Positions 22,215-29,939 of a DNA stretch of 43,782 nt are shown piece by piece. Origin of the DNA: Pseudomonadota bacterium (GTDB taxonomy: Bacteria; Pseudomonadota; Alphaproteobacteria; Sphingomonadales; Sphingomonadaceae); NCBI GenBank assembly GCA_029550345.1, contig JAKPHK010000117.1, forward strand, positions 1 through 43,782, given 5' to 3'. The translations under genes and the position numbers were made by a program. Each line of letters begins with the position of its first letter. Position 1 is the first letter of the stretch. The notes beneath the pieces are model-generated. The model ran no database searches. It saw nothing but the letters and a program-made list of their open reading frames with translations, and was not told where the DNA came from.

Positions 22215-25049
22215 ATGGACCCCAAACAGCATCTCTATCTGGTCGATGGTTCGGCCTATATCTTCCGCGCCTATCACCGCCTGCCGCCGCTGACCAACCC
22301 ACAGGGAACCCCGGTCGGGGCGGTCTATGGCTATACCACGATGCTGTGGAAACTGGCCGACGATCTCAACAAGGCCGATGGGCCGACCCATATGGCGGTG
22401 ATCCTTGACGCCAGCGGCAAGAGCTTCCGCAACGACATCTACCCCGAATACAAGGCCAACCGTCCGCCCCCGCCAGAAGATTTGCGCCCGCAGTTCCCGC
22501 TGGTCCGCGATGCCACCCGCGCTTTCAGCCTGCCCTGCATCGAGGAAACGGGGCTGGAAGCCGACGATCTGATCGCCTCTTACGCCCGTGCCGCCTGTGA
22601 GCGCGGCTGGGACGTGACAATCGTTTCGTCCGACAAGGATCTGATGCAGCTGGTCGGCCCCTGCGGGGAAGGCCGGATCGATATGCTTGACACCATGAAG
22701 CAGGTCCGGATCGACATTCCCGAGGTCGAGGAGAAGTTCGGCGTGCCGCCCGAGCTGGTCGGCGATGTGCTGGCGCTGATGGGCGATGCGGTCGATAACG
22801 TCCCCGGCATTCGCGGGATCGGCCCCAAGACTGCAACCAAGCTGATCCAGGAACACGGCAACCTTGAAGCGGCGCTGGCCGCCGCCGAAGCGATGAAGCC
22901 GTCCAAGCTGCGCGAAAACCTGATCGAACACGCCGAGATGGCGCGGCTCAGCCGGGTGCTGGTGCAGCTCAAGGAAGATTGCGCGCTGCCAGTGGCTCTG
23001 GACGATTTCAAGCTGGGTGAAATTCCGCCCGACCCACTTGCGGCCTTTCTGACCGAACATGGCTTCAACAGCCTGCTCAAGCGGCTGGGCGAAGGGCGCG
23101 GCAGCCCCGAACGCAAGACCCAATTGAACCCGGCCAAGCCGGTCACTGCCGGGGCGGCGGCCGCACCGACAGGGAGCCGCCAGGCGCTGGCCGAACTTCC
23201 ACCGATTGACCGCAGCCTCTACCAGTGCGTGCAGGATGAGCGCGCGCTGGCCGAGTGGATCGACCGGGCCATGGCCGCACACCTGGTGGCTTTCGATACT
23301 GAAACCAGTGCGCTCGATGCGATCAGCGCCGATCTGGTCGGGGTCAGCCTAGCGCTTGGGCCGGGGCAGGCCTGCTACATTCCGCTGGGCCACGGCGGCA
23401 GCGATATGTTCGCAGAAAAGCCGCGCCAGATTGATCGCGACCGGGCGCTGGCCATGCTCAAACCGCTGCTGGAAAGCGATGCGGTGCTGAAAGTCGGCCA
23501 GAACGCCAAGTACGATCTCAACGTGCTGGCGCGCCACGGGATCGCGGTTGCGCCGGTCGATGATACTATGGTGATGAGCTTCGATCTTGACGCCGGGCGC
23601 AGCAGCGAAGGGATCGGCGGCGGTCACGGCATGGACGAGCTGGCCCAGCGGCACCTTGGCCACACCTGCATCGCGTTCAAGGATGTCTGCGGGACGGGCA
23701 AGAAGGCCATCTCCTTCGCCGAAGTGCCGCTTGACCGTGCCACCGAATATGCCGCCGAGGATGCCGAAGTAACCTGGCGGCTGCACCGTCTGTTCCAGCC
23801 CCGGATGGCCGATGAAGGGGCAAGCCGGGTCTATCAGCGGGTCGATCGTCCATTGGTGCCGGTGGTGGCCGAAATGGAACGCCACGGGATCAAGGTCGAT
23901 CGTGAGAAGCTGGCCGGGCTTTCCGCGACCTTTGCCGATGAAATCGCCAAGCTCGAAGGGGAAATCCACGCGCTGGCCGGACAGCCATTCACCATCGGCA
24001 GCCCCAAGCAGTTGGGCGAAATCCTGTTCGACAAGCTGGGCCACAAGGGCGGCAAGAAGGGCAAGAGCGGCCAGTATTCGACCGATCAGTCAGTGCTGGA
24101 GGCTTTGGCTGGCGAGGGCGCGGAGATTGCCAGCAAGGTGCTGGAATGGCGCCAGCTGTCCAAGCTGCGCAGCACCTATACCGAGGCCTTGCAGGAAGCG
24201 ATCAACGCGCAGACCGGGCGGGTCCACACCTCATACTCGCTGGTCGGCGCGCAGACCGGGCGGCTGAGCTCGACCGAGCCGAACCTCCAGAACATCCCGA
24301 TCCGGACAGAGATCGGCCGTCAGATCCGCGATGCCTTCGTGGCCGAGCCGGGCAATGTCATCCTGGCCGCCGACTACAGCCAGATCGAACTGCGTCTGGC
24401 GGCGCACATGGCCGACGTACCCGAACTGAAAGAGGCCTTCGCCGCCGGGGAAGACATCCACGCCCGCACCGCGCAGGAAATGTTCGGGGAAGTCAATCGC
24501 GACACCCGTGGCCGGGCCAAGACGGTCAACTTCGCGATCCTTTACGGGATCAGCCGCTGGGGGCTGGCCGGGCGGCTGGGGATCACCCCGGAAGAGGCGC
24601 AGGCCACGATCGACCTCTATTTCCAGCGCTTCCCCGGGATCCAGCGCTATATCCACGAGACGCTGGCTTCGGTGCGTGAACATGGTTTTTCCGAAACGCT
24701 GTTCGGCCGCAAATGCTGGTTCCCGCGGGTCACATCGTCCAACCAGAACGAGCGGGCCGGCTCGGAACGCGCCGCGATCAATGCCCCGATCCAGGGGACC
24801 AGCGCCGATATCATCAAGCGCGCGATGGTGCGGATGATGCCCGCCCTGCAGGCGGCCGGTCTGGGCCACGTAAGGATGCTGCTCCAGGTCCACGACGAAC
24901 TGGTCTTCGAGCTGCCCGAAGGCGATGTCGCGGCGGCCAGCGATGTGATCCGCGCGGTGATGGCCGGGGCAGCAGAGCCCTCGGTCCGGCTCAGCGTGCC
25001 GCTGGGGGTTGAGATTGGCACCGGGCCGAGCTGGGGCGCGGCGCACTAG
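22215..25049 (+). CDS. polA: DNA polymerase I
   Basis: A 944-residue three-domain polymerase for Okazaki-fragment processing and repair. The 5'-3' exonuclease occupies about residues 1-290 (LYLVDGSAYIFRAYHRLPPL, SSDKDLMQL, GDAVDNVPGIRGIGPKTA). The 3'-5' proofreading domain (about 335-530) keeps its acidic pair D361/E363 in AFDTETSALD, so it is probably active. The polymerase domain has motif A DYSQIELR (D720), motif B RGRAKTVNFAILYGIS and motif C HDELVFE (H893, D894). The ATG at 22215 has no strong ribosome site. The 295-bp gap before it (21920-22214) holds only small hairpins (22107-22123 and 22127-22139). Confidence 0.97.
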   Translation: MDPKQHLYLVDGSAYIFRAYHRLPPLTNPQGTPVGAVYGYTTMLWKLADDLNKADGPTHMAVILDASGKSFRNDIYPEYKANRPPPPEDLRPQFPLVRDATRAFSLPCIEETGLEADDLIASYARAACERGWDVTIVSSDKDLMQLVGPCGEGRIDMLDTMKQVRIDIPEVEEKFGVPPELVGDVLALMGDAVDNVPGIRGIGPKTATKLIQEHGNLEAALAAAEAMKPSKLRENLIEHAEMARLSRVLVQLKEDCALPVALDDFKLGEIPPDPLAAFLTEHGFNSLLKRLGEGRGSPERKTQLNPAKPVTAGAAAAPTGSRQALAELPPIDRSLYQCVQDERALAEWIDRAMAAHLVAFDTETSALDAISADLVGVSLALGPGQACYIPLGHGGSDMFAEKPRQIDRDRALAMLKPLLESDAVLKVGQNAKYDLNVLARHGIAVAPVDDTMVMSFDLDAGRSSEGIGGGHGMDELAQRHLGHTCIAFKDVCGTGKKAISFAEVPLDRATEYAAEDAEVTWRLHRLFQPRMADEGASRVYQRVDRPLVPVVAEMERHGIKVDREKLAGLSATFADEIAKLEGEIHALAGQPFTIGSPKQLGEILFDKLGHKGGKKGKSGQYSTDQSVLEALAGEGAEIASKVLEWRQLSKLRSTYTEALQEAINAQTGRVHTSYSLVGAQTGRLSSTEPNLQNIPIRTEIGRQIRDAFVAEPGNVILAADYSQIELRLAAHMADVPELKEAFAAGEDIHARTAQEMFGEVNRDTRGRAKTVNFAILYGISRWGLAGRLGITPEEAQATIDLYFQRFPGIQRYIHETLASVREHGFSETLFGRKCWFPRVTSSNQNERAGSERAAINAPIQGTSADIIKRAMVRMMPALQAAGLGHVRMLLQVHDELVFELPEGDVAAASDVIRAVMAGAAEPSVRLSVPLGVEIGTGPSWGAAH

Positions 25050-25068
25050 CTTCATCGGGGGACTAACC

Positions 25069-25108
25069 TTGACAGATCGCTGCTCGCCCCTGTAGTTGCA
25101 ATTGAAAC
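25069..25108 (+). promoter_or_regulatory. Candidate hpd promoter with overlapping palindrome
   Basis: TTGACA at 25069-25074 is a perfect -35 hexamer; a weak -10 (TAGTTG, 25093-25098) follows after 18 bases. The imperfect palindrome GTTGCAATTGAAAC (25095-25108, 12 of 14 positions symmetric about CAATTG) overlaps the -10 and likely start site, where a repressor would act. It lies 27 bp before the hpd ATG. The regulator is not identified. Confidence 0.4.
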
Positions 25109-25134
25109 CAATATCCTGCAGGAGCGCTTTTCCG

Positions 25135-26238
25135 ATGGCCGATCTTTTCGACAATCCGCTGGGCCTGGACGGCTTCGAATTCGTCGAATTCTGCGCGCCG
25201 GAAAAGGCTGTGCTTGAACCGGTCTTCCAGGCGATGGGCTTTACCCGGATCGCGCGGCACCGGTCCAAGGATGTCGAGCTGTGGCGCCAGGGCGGGATCA
25301 ACCTGATCGCCAACTACGAACCGCGCAGCCCGGCTGCCTATTTCGCGGCGGAACACGGCGCTTCGGCCTGCGGGATGGGCTGGCGCGTGCGCGATGCGGC
25401 CAGGGCCTATGCCATGGCGATCGAGCGCGGGGCCGAGCCGGCTGAGGTGCGGACCGGGCCGATGGAGCTGCGGCTGCCTGCGATCCGCGGGATTGGCGGG
25501 TCGATCATCTATCTGATCGATCGCTATGAAGGCCATCATAGCGGCAATGACCTGTCGATCTATGACATCGACTTCCTCTATGAACCCGGCGTCGATCGGC
25601 ATCCGGTGGGGGCAGGCTTCCACACCATCGATCACCTGACCCACAATGTCTATGGCGGGCGCATGGCGCATTGGGGTGCCTTCTATGAGCGTGTCTTCGG
25701 CTTCCGCGAGATTCGCTATTTTGACATCAAGGGCGAATACACCGGCCTGACCAGCCGGGCGATGACCGCGCCCGACGGCAAGATCCGCATTCCGCTGAAT
25801 GAAGAGGGCAAGGCCGGTGGCGGCCAGATCGAGGAATTCCTGCGTCAGTACAATGGCGAGGGGATCCAGCACATCGCCTTTGCCTGTGACGATCTGCTTG
25901 GCGGGTGGGACAGTCTGAAGGTCAGCGGCACCCCCTTCATGACCGCGCCCCCTGCGACCTATTACGAGATGCTGGATGAACGCCTGCCCGGCCACGGTGA
26001 GCCGGTGGGCGAATTGCAGAGCCGGGGCATCCTGCTTGACGGATCGACCAAGGAAGGTGATCCGCGCCTGCTGCTACAGATCTTTTCGGAAACGATGGTC
26101 GGTCCGGTGTTCTTCGAATTCATCCAGCGCAAGAAGGATGAAGGGTTTGGCGAAGGTAACTTCACCGCACTGTTCGAAAGCATGGAGCGTGACCAGCTGC
26201 GCCGCGGGGCGCTAGACGTGAAGGAGGATGCGCAGTGA
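25135..26238 (+). CDS. hpd: 4-Hydroxyphenylpyruvate dioxygenase
   Basis: A 367-residue non-haem iron dioxygenase converting 4-hydroxyphenylpyruvate to homogentisate in tyrosine breakdown. Two VOC-fold halves are present, with iron ligands H167 (in [13 protein letters not shown]), H246 (GIQHIAFA) and E328 ([11 protein letters not shown]). The [10 protein letters not shown] and [21 protein letters not shown] blocks are diagnostic. I chose ATG at 25135, which follows CAGGAG by eight bases; an upstream in-frame codon at 25096 lies in the promoter region. The stop overlaps the GTG of the VOC gene, so the two form a unit. No hmgA, maiA or fahA is in the window. Confidence 0.97.
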   Translation: MADLFDNPLGLDGFEFVEFCAPEKAVLEPVFQAMGFTRIARHRSKDVELWRQGGINLIANYEPRSPAAYFAAEHGASACGMGWRVRDAARAYAMAIERGAEPAEVRTGPMELRLPAIRGIGGSIIYLIDRYEGHHSGNDLSIYDIDFLYEPGVDRHPVGAGFHTIDHLTHNVYGGRMAHWGAFYERVFGFREIRYFDIKGEYTGLTSRAMTAPDGKIRIPLNEEGKAGGGQIEEFLRQYNGEGIQHIAFACDDLLGGWDSLKVSGTPFMTAPPATYYEMLDERLPGHGEPVGELQSRGILLDGSTKEGDPRLLLQIFSETMVGPVFFEFIQRKKDEGFGEGNFTALFESMERDQLRRGALDVKEDAQ

Positions 26239-26795
26239 CCACTACCGCACCCAGCCTCAAGCGCATCCACCACGTTGCCTATCGCTGCAAGGACGCGAAG
26301 GAAACGGTCGATTGGTACGCCCGCGTCCTTGGCATGGAATATACCACTGCCTTTGCCGAAAACACCGTGCCGTCCACCGGTGAGGACGATCCCTATATGC
26401 ACGTCTTCCTCGATTGCGGGGGCGGCAACGTGCTGGCGTTCTTTGAACTGCCGCAGCAACCGGACATGGGCAAGGACCCCAACACCCCGGCCTGGGTTCA
26501 GCACCTCGCCTTCGAGGTTGCCGATGAGGCCGCGCTTCTGGCGGCCAAGGCCCATATCGAGGCGCAGGGGATCGAGGTGCTGGGGCCGACCTACCACGGC
26601 ATCTTCCGCTCAATCTATTTCTTCGATCCCAACGGGCACCGGCTGGAACTGGCCTGCAATATCGGCACGGCTGACCAGTATGCCGAACTGCGCGCGGTTG
26701 CGCCGGCGATGCTCAATGAATGGGCCGTAACCAAACGCGCCCCGCGCCACGCCGCCTGGCTGCACGAAGACCCGGCCGAGCGCGGAGACGGTTAG
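26235..26795 (+). CDS. VOC-family (glyoxalase-like) protein
   Basis: A 186-residue single-unit vicinal oxygen chelate protein. Ligand-like residues lie at the canonical places: H13 (RIHHVAYRC), E71 (VLAFFELP), H90 (VQHLAFEV) and E138 ([11 protein letters not shown]), so a metal-dependent enzyme is likely. It is translated from GTG at 26235 inside the hpd stop (GTGA), which ties it to tyrosine catabolism; the exact reaction is unknown. Notably its TAG stop (26793-26795) lies within the first bases of the inverted-repeat element that follows, so insertion of that element may have set the present C terminus. Confidence 0.85.
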   Translation: MTTTAPSLKRIHHVAYRCKDAKETVDWYARVLGMEYTTAFAENTVPSTGEDDPYMHVFLDCGGGNVLAFFELPQQPDMGKDPNTPAWVQHLAFEVADEAALLAAKAHIEAQGIEVLGPTYHGIFRSIYFFDPNGHRLELACNIGTADQYAELRAVAPAMLNEWAVTKRAPRHAAWLHEDPAERGDG

Positions 26796-27062
26796 AGCGG
26801 CTTCCACCCATTCTGGCCCACCCTGACGGAGCCGATTTGGGCCCATCACGAGGAGCGAGGAGGGAGCCATGCCATTGCATAGTGACCGACAAGCGACGCT
26901 GTGATGGGCCTAAATCGGCCCGCCCGGTGGGTTACGTCACAAAATTCGCTGGACAGCGTTGCATCGCTTGCAGTGGCAACCAGCCCCTGCTGCACACTGC
27001 GCCTTGCCAGCGGACTGCCTGACGCAATCAGAGTGGGCCAGAATGGGTGGAAATCGCTCTAA
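26792..27062. repeat. Nested inverted-repeat element (MITE-like), 271 bp
   Basis: Outer terminal inverted repeats at 26792-26826 and 27028-27062 match at 32 of 35 positions; they begin TTAGAGCG and include TTCCACCCATTCTGGCCCAC. Inside is a second inverted pair, GCCGATTTGGGCCCATCAC (26831-26849) with GTGATGGGCCTAAATCGGC (26901-26919), 18 of 19 complementary. There is no open frame of note within it. The ends are flanked by TA (T-TA-GAGCG and CGCTC-TA-A), as left by IS630/Tc1-type transposition, which suggests a non-autonomous element (inference). It fills the space between the convergent VOC and MFS genes and could act as a two-way terminator. Confidence 0.75.
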
Positions 27063-27065
27063 GCG

Positions 27066-28550
27066 CTATTCCCCCGGCACGCTGACACGGGTCATCGCCG
27101 CTGCGGCCAGCACCAGTGTTCCGGCCGCAAAGGCCATGGTCCAGATCGGCTCGCCCGGGAACCATGCCTTCATGATCGATCCCATCACGGTCGCAACCAG
27201 CAGTTGCGGGATCACCACGAAGACGTTGAACAACCCCATGTAGATACCCAGCTTGGCCTGCGGCAGGCTGGAGGCCAGGATCGCATAAGGCATGGCCAAG
27301 ATCGAGGCCCAGGCGATCCCGATCCCGACCTCGCTGAGGATCAGCACCGCCGGGTCCTTGATCAGGAAAAAGCTGGCATAGCCCGCAGCGCCGCACAGCA
27401 GGCCGATGATGTGGGTACGGGCCTTGCCGGTCCGGGCGGAAAGGAACGGCAGAAAGGTCAATGCGGCAATCGCGGCAACACCGTTGTAGACCGAGAACAG
27501 CACGCCAACCCAGTTGCCGCCGTCCTGATAGGCCGCGCTGTTTGGATCGGCCGAACCGAAGAAGTCCTTGGCCACGATCGGCGTGGTGTTGATCCACATG
27601 ATGAACAGCGCCGACCAGCTGAAAAACTGGACCACTGCCAGCCGCTTCATGATTGGCGGCATCTCGGAAAAGTCACCGACGATCCCGGTCAGCATCGAGG
27701 CCGGACGCCCGGCCTTGGCCAGCTGGATCGCCAGCAGGCTGATCAGGCCATAACCGGCCAGCAGCCCGGCCAGCAGGTAGATCTCTTTCTCCAGCCCCCG
27801 CTCGAAAGTTGCGAAGGCCAGTAGCATCCCGGCGGCAATCCACCGTAGCGGAGCCATGATGCTGCGCTGCGCCAGATCGCCAACTGGCCCCGCCGCCTCC
27901 TCGTGTTCGCCGAAAGCGGCCATTTCCTCCGGCGAATACTCGCGGGTGGACAGTACGGTCCACATCACCGCCGCGAACAGCGCCAGTCCGCCCGCCCAGA
28001 ACGAATAGCGTACCGTATCGGGGATACCCCCGCCGGGCGCTTCGTTTGCCACCCCGAAATGATCGAGCAGCCACGGGAACAGCGATCCGACCACAGCGCC
28101 CACCCCGATGAAGGCAGTTTGGACGGCATAGCCTGCGGTATGCTGATCCTTGCGCAGCATATCGCCGACAAAGGCGCGGAACGGCTCCATCGAAATGTTG
28201 AGGCTGGCGTCGAGCGTCCACAGCAAGACCGCCGCCATCATCAACCCGGGGCTGAGCGGCATCAGGATCAGCGAAAGCGCTGCAAGCAATGCTCCGGCCA
28301 CGAAATAGGGCCGCCGCCGCCCGAGCCGCCCCAGCCAGGTCTTGTCGCTCATGTGACCGATGATCGGTTGGACCAGCAGACCGGTCAGCGGAGCGGCGAT
28401 CCACAGCGCCGGGAGATCCTCTATGCTGGACCCCAGCGACTGGAACACCCGGCTCATATTGGCATTCTGCAGGGCAAAGCCGATCTGGATGCCGAAAAAG
28501 CCGAAGCTGATATTGGCCAGCCCAGCCCAGTTCTGGCGCGGTTTTTCCAT
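27066..28550 (-). CDS. malY: MFS sugar transporter, maltose type (MalY-like)
   Basis: A 494-residue major facilitator with twelve predicted helices, of the glycoside/sucrose-maltose branch. It opens WAGLANISFGFFGIQIGFALQNANMSRVFQ and has the loop 2-3 signature GHMSDKTWLGRLGRRRPYF and the NISMEPFRAFVGDML segment typical of this group. Its place beside a LacI gene and a maltodextrin receptor-hydrolase run matches the Caulobacter malY arrangement, so inner-membrane maltose uptake is the likely role. I chose ATG at 28550 after GAGGGA; the upstream in-frame codon at 28592 would add 14 residues. Its leader has an operator-like palindrome (28614-28627) and a small hairpin (28588-28600). Confidence 0.88.
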   Translation of the reverse strand: MEKPRQNWAGLANISFGFFGIQIGFALQNANMSRVFQSLGSSIEDLPALWIAAPLTGLLVQPIIGHMSDKTWLGRLGRRRPYFVAGALLAALSLILMPLSPGLMMAAVLLWTLDASLNISMEPFRAFVGDMLRKDQHTAGYAVQTAFIGVGAVVGSLFPWLLDHFGVANEAPGGGIPDTVRYSFWAGGLALFAAVMWTVLSTREYSPEEMAAFGEHEEAAGPVGDLAQRSIMAPLRWIAAGMLLAFATFERGLEKEIYLLAGLLAGYGLISLLAIQLAKAGRPASMLTGIVGDFSEMPPIMKRLAVVQFFSWSALFIMWINTTPIVAKDFFGSADPNSAAYQDGGNWVGVLFSVYNGVAAIAALTFLPFLSARTGKARTHIIGLLCGAAGYASFFLIKDPAVLILSEVGIGIAWASILAMPYAILASSLPQAKLGIYMGLFNVFVVIPQLLVATVMGSIMKAWFPGEPIWTMAFAAGTLVLAAAAMTRVSVPGE

Positions 28551-28613
28551 CGATGCAGTCCCTCTCCCCGGTGTGGCGGCAAGCGGTCGCACTTTGTGCG
28601 CGCCGCGACAACA

Positions 28614-28627
28614 CGCATACGAATACC
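28614..28627 (-). promoter_or_regulatory. Predicted MalR operator upstream of malY
   Basis: Read on the minus strand this is GGTATTCGTATGCG, differing at two of fourteen positions from the palindrome before the TonB-dependent receptor gene (GGTATACGTATGCC). It lies in the 90-bp malR-malY gap, 64 bp upstream of the malY ATG, so malY probably has its own regulated promoter. Confidence 0.6.
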
Positions 28628-28640
28628 TAAGGTTCCAGCC

Positions 28641-29675
28641 CTAACCGGAGGTGCTCTTTCGGATCACCAGCTTGGCGGGGATCGTACCCTGCGGAACCGG
28701 GCGATCCTCAATCTGCGCGATCAGACTTTCGACCAGCAGCTCGCCCCCGGTCTTGAGGTCCTGCATCAGGGTGGTTAGCGGCGGGCTGGTCTGACTGGCG
28801 GCGGGGATATTGTCGAACCCCATGACCGCGATCTCTTCCGGCACGCGCTTGCCCGCATCGGACAGCGCCTGAAGCGCGCCGATCGCGATCAGATCGCTGG
28901 CAGCGAAGACCGCGTCGAACTGTTGCCCTTGTTCGAGCAGGCGGGTGATCGCGCGGCGGCCGTCCTCTTCGCTGGACAGGGCATCGGCCTGCAATTCGGG
29001 CGGCGTCTGCAATCCTTGTTTTTCCAGCGCCGCGCAAAGTCCACGATAGCGCTCGGCAAATTCGGGATAATGTTCATCGGCCTGGCCGAGAAAGGCGATC
29101 CGCCTCCGCCCAAGCGAGAGCAGATGTTCCCCCGCCTGACGCCCCGCGCCGAAATTGTCGGAGCCGACGGTTACGCCGATATTGTCATCGCGCACCGACC
29201 CCCAGCGAACGAACAGGGTATCGCTCCCGACCAGCTGGCTCAGGCGCTTCTCATAGAGCGTGTAGTCGCCATAGCCGAGCAGGATCAGTCCGTCGGCGCG
29301 GTGGCTGTCCTGGTACCGGACGTGCCAATCATCCTCCATCTTCTGGAACGAGATCAGCAGGTCCAGTCCGCGATTGGCGCTGGCCCGGGTGATCGAGCCG
29401 AGCATGGCGAGGAAGAAGGGATTGATATTGGCGCCGTCGGGCGTGGGGTCCTCAAAGAACAGCAGGGCGATGGTGTTGGACCGCTGCGAGCGTAGCGAAG
29501 AGGCGTTCTTGTCCACCGAATAGTTGAGCTGACGGGCGATTTCCTCAACCCGCTGGCGCGTCGCGAGGCTGACCGACTTCGATCCGCGCAGCGCGCGGCT
29601 GACCGTCGGCTGGGAAACGCCGGCCAGATAGGCGATGTCGAAACTCGTTGGTTTGGTCGAGCGCTTGCGGCCCAT
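28641..29675 (-). CDS. malR: LacI-family regulator of the maltodextrin locus (MalR-like)
   Basis: A 344-residue LacI/GalR repressor. The N-terminal helix-turn-helix TSFDIAYLAGVSQPTVSRALRG is followed by a hinge region (ARQLNYSVDKNASSLRSQRSNTIALLF) and a periplasmic-binding-like sensor domain with DAVFAASDLIAIGALQALSDAGKRVPEEIAVMGFDNIPAASQTSPPLTTLMQD. It probably releases its operators when maltose or a maltodextrin binds. The ATG at 29675 has an excellent GGGAGGA ribosome site. It is divergent from the receptor gene, and operators in front of both arms (29790-29803, 28614-28627) fit direct control and autoregulation. Confidence 0.9.
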   Translation of the reverse strand: MGRKRSTKPTSFDIAYLAGVSQPTVSRALRGSKSVSLATRQRVEEIARQLNYSVDKNASSLRSQRSNTIALLFFEDPTPDGANINPFFLAMLGSITRASANRGLDLLISFQKMEDDWHVRYQDSHRADGLILLGYGDYTLYEKRLSQLVGSDTLFVRWGSVRDDNIGVTVGSDNFGAGRQAGEHLLSLGRRRIAFLGQADEHYPEFAERYRGLCAALEKQGLQTPPELQADALSSEEDGRRAITRLLEQGQQFDAVFAASDLIAIGALQALSDAGKRVPEEIAVMGFDNIPAASQTSPPLTTLMQDLKTGGELLVESLIAQIEDRPVPQGTIPAKLVIRKSTSG

Positions 29676-29782
29676 CCGGTCCTCCCGTCGCCGGTAAGCC
29701 TAGGCCTTTGAGCAGACCGCTGCAATCGGCGGATTTTTCGTGGTCGGAACTGTGGCAAGAAGGGCGCAGCATCGCCTGCGCA

Positions 29783-29803
29783 TAAAATAGGTATACGTAT
29801 GCC
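29783..29803 (+). promoter_or_regulatory. Predicted MalR operator with -10 element in the malR-receptor divergent region
   Basis: GGTATACGTATGCC (29790-29803) is symmetric at 12 of 14 positions. It directly follows TAAAAT (29783-29788), a good -10 for the rightward receptor operon, so a bound repressor would cover the start site. It is 136 bp before the receptor GTG and 114 bp from the malR ATG. A partner copy precedes malY. The remainder of the 264-bp region shows no gene. Confidence 0.6.
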
Positions 29804-29939
29804 ATCTTCCCGGTGAAGGCCCCTGCGCCCTAAATGCGCGGGCAACTGGCAGGGATAAAGCCAAACGGCTGGCCTTGCCAATCAGTCTGCAGGTCGGGGG
29901 CCATCGGTTTCCGGCGAACAAACAGGGAGGGTTCCTGAA

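Noticed and set aside
26835..27022. A short plus-strand open frame within the nested inverted-repeat element
   Set aside because: The frame is made largely of the repeat arms and unrelated spacer, has no ribosome site and no protein-like features.
27673..28614. A 313-codon minus-strand frame overlapping malY in another frame
   Set aside because: It overlaps the MFS transporter, which has clear membrane helices and motifs; the alternative frame is Arg/Asp-rich shadow.
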